From the NCBI RefSeq assembly GCF_004138485.1, contig NZ_RYEV01000006.1, positions 62,001-126,000 on the forward strand: a stretch of DNA of 64,000 bases, read 5' to 3'. This document shows positions 62,326 through 64,000 of this stretch, in pieces. A model generated the notes under the pieces. It saw only the letters and a list, made by a program, of their open reading frames with translations, was not told the origin of the DNA and searched no databases. The stretch is from Peristeroidobacter soli. Its GTDB lineage: Bacteria; Pseudomonadota; Gammaproteobacteria; Steroidobacterales; Steroidobacteraceae. Both the position numbers and the translations under genes were made by a program. Each line of letters opens with the position of its first letter. The stretch's first letter is position 1.

Positions 62326-63699
62326 GTGTCCGAACAAAAAATAGCCCGCGAGGGCAGTCTCGAGGCGCCGACCCGGCATCCGATCGCGTGGCGGGATCCG
62401 GACTACGGCAACGAAGCGTCGCTCTTCAAAGAACTGGAGCGCGTTTTCGACATCTGTCACGGCTGCCGCCGCTGCTTCAGCCTGTGCAACTCATTCCCAA
62501 CGCTGTTCGACGCGGTCGATGCATCCTCGACTGGCGAAGTGGATGGCGTGGACAAGAAAGTCTATTGGGAGGTCGTCGACCATTGTTACCTCTGCGACAT
62601 GTGCTACATGACCAAGTGTCCGTACGTGCCGCCGCATCCGTGGAACGTCGACTTCCCGCACTTGATGCTGCGAGCCAAGGCATACAAGTTCAACAACGCT
62701 CCCGCGGGCGCGAAGCCGGTAACGACGCGGGACAAGATTCTCAGTTCCACCGATCTGGTCGGCAGCATCGCCGGCATTCCGGTCGTCGCCGAAGCGGTGA
62801 ACGCGATCAACAAGACCGACCTCGGTCGCAAGATGCTGGATAAGACCCTCGGCGTGCATCCGAAAGCGCCGATACCGGAATATCACAGCAACACCTATCG
62901 CAAGCGGCACGCGAGCCGGGAACATCCGACCTTCGACCCGAAACCCGCCGGCGATACTCGTGGCAAAGTGGTGCTGTTCGCGACCTGCTACGGCAATCGC
63001 AACGAGCCGCAGCTCGGCGAAGATCTCACCGCGATCTTCGAGCACAACGGCATCCCGGTGCGGATCGCGGGCCAGGAGAAGTGCTGTGGCATGCCGAAGC
63101 TGGAGCTGGGCGATCTGAAGGCCATCGAACGGCTGAAGAACGAGAACATTCCGGAACTGGCGAAACTGGTGGACCAGGGCTGGGATATCGTCACCCCGGT
63201 GCCTTCCTGCACGCTGATGTTCAAGCAGGAACTGCCGCTGATGTTTCCCGACGATCCGCAGGTCCTCAAGGTGCGCGACGCGATGTTCGATCCGTTCGAA
63301 TATCTGTGGGCGCGCTACAAGGAGAATCTGCTGAACACCGAGTTCCCGCACCGGCTGGGCAAGATCAGTTATCACGTGCCCTGTCACTTGCGCGTGCAGA
63401 ATCTGGGTTTGAAGACCAGGGATGTGCTGATGCTGGTGCCGCAGACGCAGGTCGATGCGATCGAACGCTGCTCGGGGCACAACGGCACCTATGGGGTGAA
63501 AAAGGAATACCGGGAGGTGTCGATGAAGATCGGCAAGCCGGTGATCCGCCGCGTCAACGACGCGGGCGCCGACTACTACTCCAGCGACTGTCCGATGGCC
63601 GGCCACCAGATCGAGTCCGGCCTCCCCGGTGCCGACACCGGCACGGCCGCGCCGCCAGTGCATCCCCTCACTCTATTGCGGAGGGCTTATGGGATCTGA
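62326..63699 (+). CDS. GlpC/heterodisulfide-reductase-like Fe-S oxidoreductase
   Basis: A 457-residue protein. Two 4Fe-4S motifs near the start have Cys44/47/50/54 (CHGCRRCFSLC) and Cys87/90/93/97 (CYLCDMCYMTKC). Two C-terminal CCG-type domains follow, with EKCCGMPKLE, VPSCTLMFKQ, HVPCHLR and SDCPMAGHQ. The layout is that of GlpC and HdrD-like electron carriers. Here it probably feeds electrons to rubrerythrin, which lacks its own rubredoxin domain. GTG 62326 follows an AGGT site; the upstream ATG 62206 would read through the terminator hairpin and is unlikely. The next gene overlaps it by 11 bases. Confidence 0.88.
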   Translation: MSEQKIAREGSLEAPTRHPIAWRDPDYGNEASLFKELERVFDICHGCRRCFSLCNSFPTLFDAVDASSTGEVDGVDKKVYWEVVDHCYLCDMCYMTKCPYVPPHPWNVDFPHLMLRAKAYKFNNAPAGAKPVTTRDKILSSTDLVGSIAGIPVVAEAVNAINKTDLGRKMLDKTLGVHPKAPIPEYHSNTYRKRHASREHPTFDPKPAGDTRGKVVLFATCYGNRNEPQLGEDLTAIFEHNGIPVRIAGQEKCCGMPKLELGDLKAIERLKNENIPELAKLVDQGWDIVTPVPSCTLMFKQELPLMFPDDPQVLKVRDAMFDPFEYLWARYKENLLNTEFPHRLGKISYHVPCHLRVQNLGLKTRDVLMLVPQTQVDAIERCSGHNGTYGVKKEYREVSMKIGKPVIRRVNDAGADYYSSDCPMAGHQIESGLPGADTGTAAPPVHPLTLLRRAYGI

Positions 63700-64000
63700 T
63701 TCCGTTCAGCGCGGGCAACTGGCTCGCGCGGATTTGATGAGCTTGGAGCAGTACTCCACGGCGCGGAAGGAATTTCGCACCAGGGTGCTCGACCACAAGC
63801 GCAATCGCTTGATTCCGATCGGGCCGAATGTGACTTGGGCGTTCGAGGACCGGCTCACCATTCAATATCAGGTGCAGGAGATGCTGCGAGTGGAGCGCAT
63901 CTTCGAAGCGGCGGGCATTCAGGATGAGCTCGATGCTTACAACCCGCTGATTCCGGACGGCTCGAACTGGAAAGTGACCTTTCTGATCGAGTTTCCGGAT
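63689..64000 (+). CDS. DUF3501 family protein (cut by window end)
   Basis: The open frame from ATG 63689, after GGAGGG, runs to the window edge (104 codons seen). It translates to a start MGSDSVQRGQLARADLMSLE, then EQYSTARKEFRTRVLDHKRN and IPIGPNVTWAFEDRLTIQYQ, matching the DUF3501 family. Its function is unknown, but it regularly follows rubrerythrin and GlpC-like genes. It overlaps the preceding gene by 11 bases, so it is translated from the same transcript. Members are about 190-200 residues, so roughly half is visible. Confidence 0.85.
   Translation, partial: MGSDSVQRGQLARADLMSLEQYSTARKEFRTRVLDHKRNRLIPIGPNVTWAFEDRLTIQYQVQEMLRVERIFEAAGIQDELDAYNPLIPDGSNWKVTFLIEFPD

Overview
The window is a GC-rich, densely coded chromosomal segment of a free-living Gammaproteobacterium. 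The glyA-nrdR-ribD-ribE-ribBA-ribH-nusB-thiL-pgpA order, purL of the single-chain type, xseB-ispA-dxs, ettA, DUF1820 and YidB all point there. Abundant TonB-dependent receptors, an oxidative sugar cluster, folE2 and a 25-bp palindromic intergenic repeat make a Steroidobacter/Nevskiales/Xanthomonadales-like host most likely. This is an inference from gene content. No tRNA, rRNA, CRISPR array, integrase or transposase was seen, and no gap between genes exceeds about 210 bases.

Layout. 143-4213: an accessory set (Rieske oxygenase, SDR dehydrogenase, serine hydrolase, DUF2817 metallohydrolase). 4337-13074: a cell-surface-signalling set of ECF sigma factor, FecR-like anti-sigma and STN-type TonB receptor. 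It is followed by a periplasmic amidohydrolase carrying a recent 57-bp tandem repeat, a beta-lactamase-fold hydrolase and a Fes-like esterase. 13194-20619: an MltF-like transglycosylase, an orphan TagH-like FHA protein, DUF1820 and purL. 20693-37532: an IclR regulator followed by three transcription units. These are aminotransferase-SDR-IlvD/Edd dehydratase (+), GH39 glycosidase-FAH hydrolase (-), and TonB receptor-sugar ABC transporter-M81 hydrolase-Dld flavoprotein (+). 37662-40462: YidB, a small membrane protein and EttA. 40669-46609: a six-gene Mrp-type cation/proton antiporter with fused A and B subunits. 46686-56672: a histone-deacetylase-family enzyme, then glyA, nrdR, riboflavin genes, nusB, thiL, pgpA and a Ser/Thr kinase fused to a cyclic-nucleotide-binding domain. 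56745-61589 (minus): a HEXXH protein, folE2, dxs, ispA, xseB. 61762-64000: rubrerythrin, a GlpC-like Fe-S protein and DUF3501 (cut by the window end).

The most interesting system is the IclR locus. Two nearly identical 19-bp near-palindromes (21468-21486 and 27706-27724) lie in front of the dehydrogenase/dehydratase operon and in the divergent promoter region between the GH39 and TonB-receptor operons. They join about 15 kb into one probable regulon. Proposed logic: outer-membrane uptake of a glycoside, release of the sugar by GH39, ABC import, and oxidation by a XylB-like SDR. Dehydration by the IlvD/Edd enzyme would follow, then C-C cleavage by the FAH protein to pyruvate plus a 2-hydroxy acid, which the Dld-family flavoprotein would oxidise. 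The aminotransferase and M81 hydrolase do not fit a plain xylose route and suggest a less ordinary substrate.

Other points of note are a promoter-overlapping perfect palindrome in front of rubrerythrin, several intergenic repeat families, and unusual features of RibD and RibBA.
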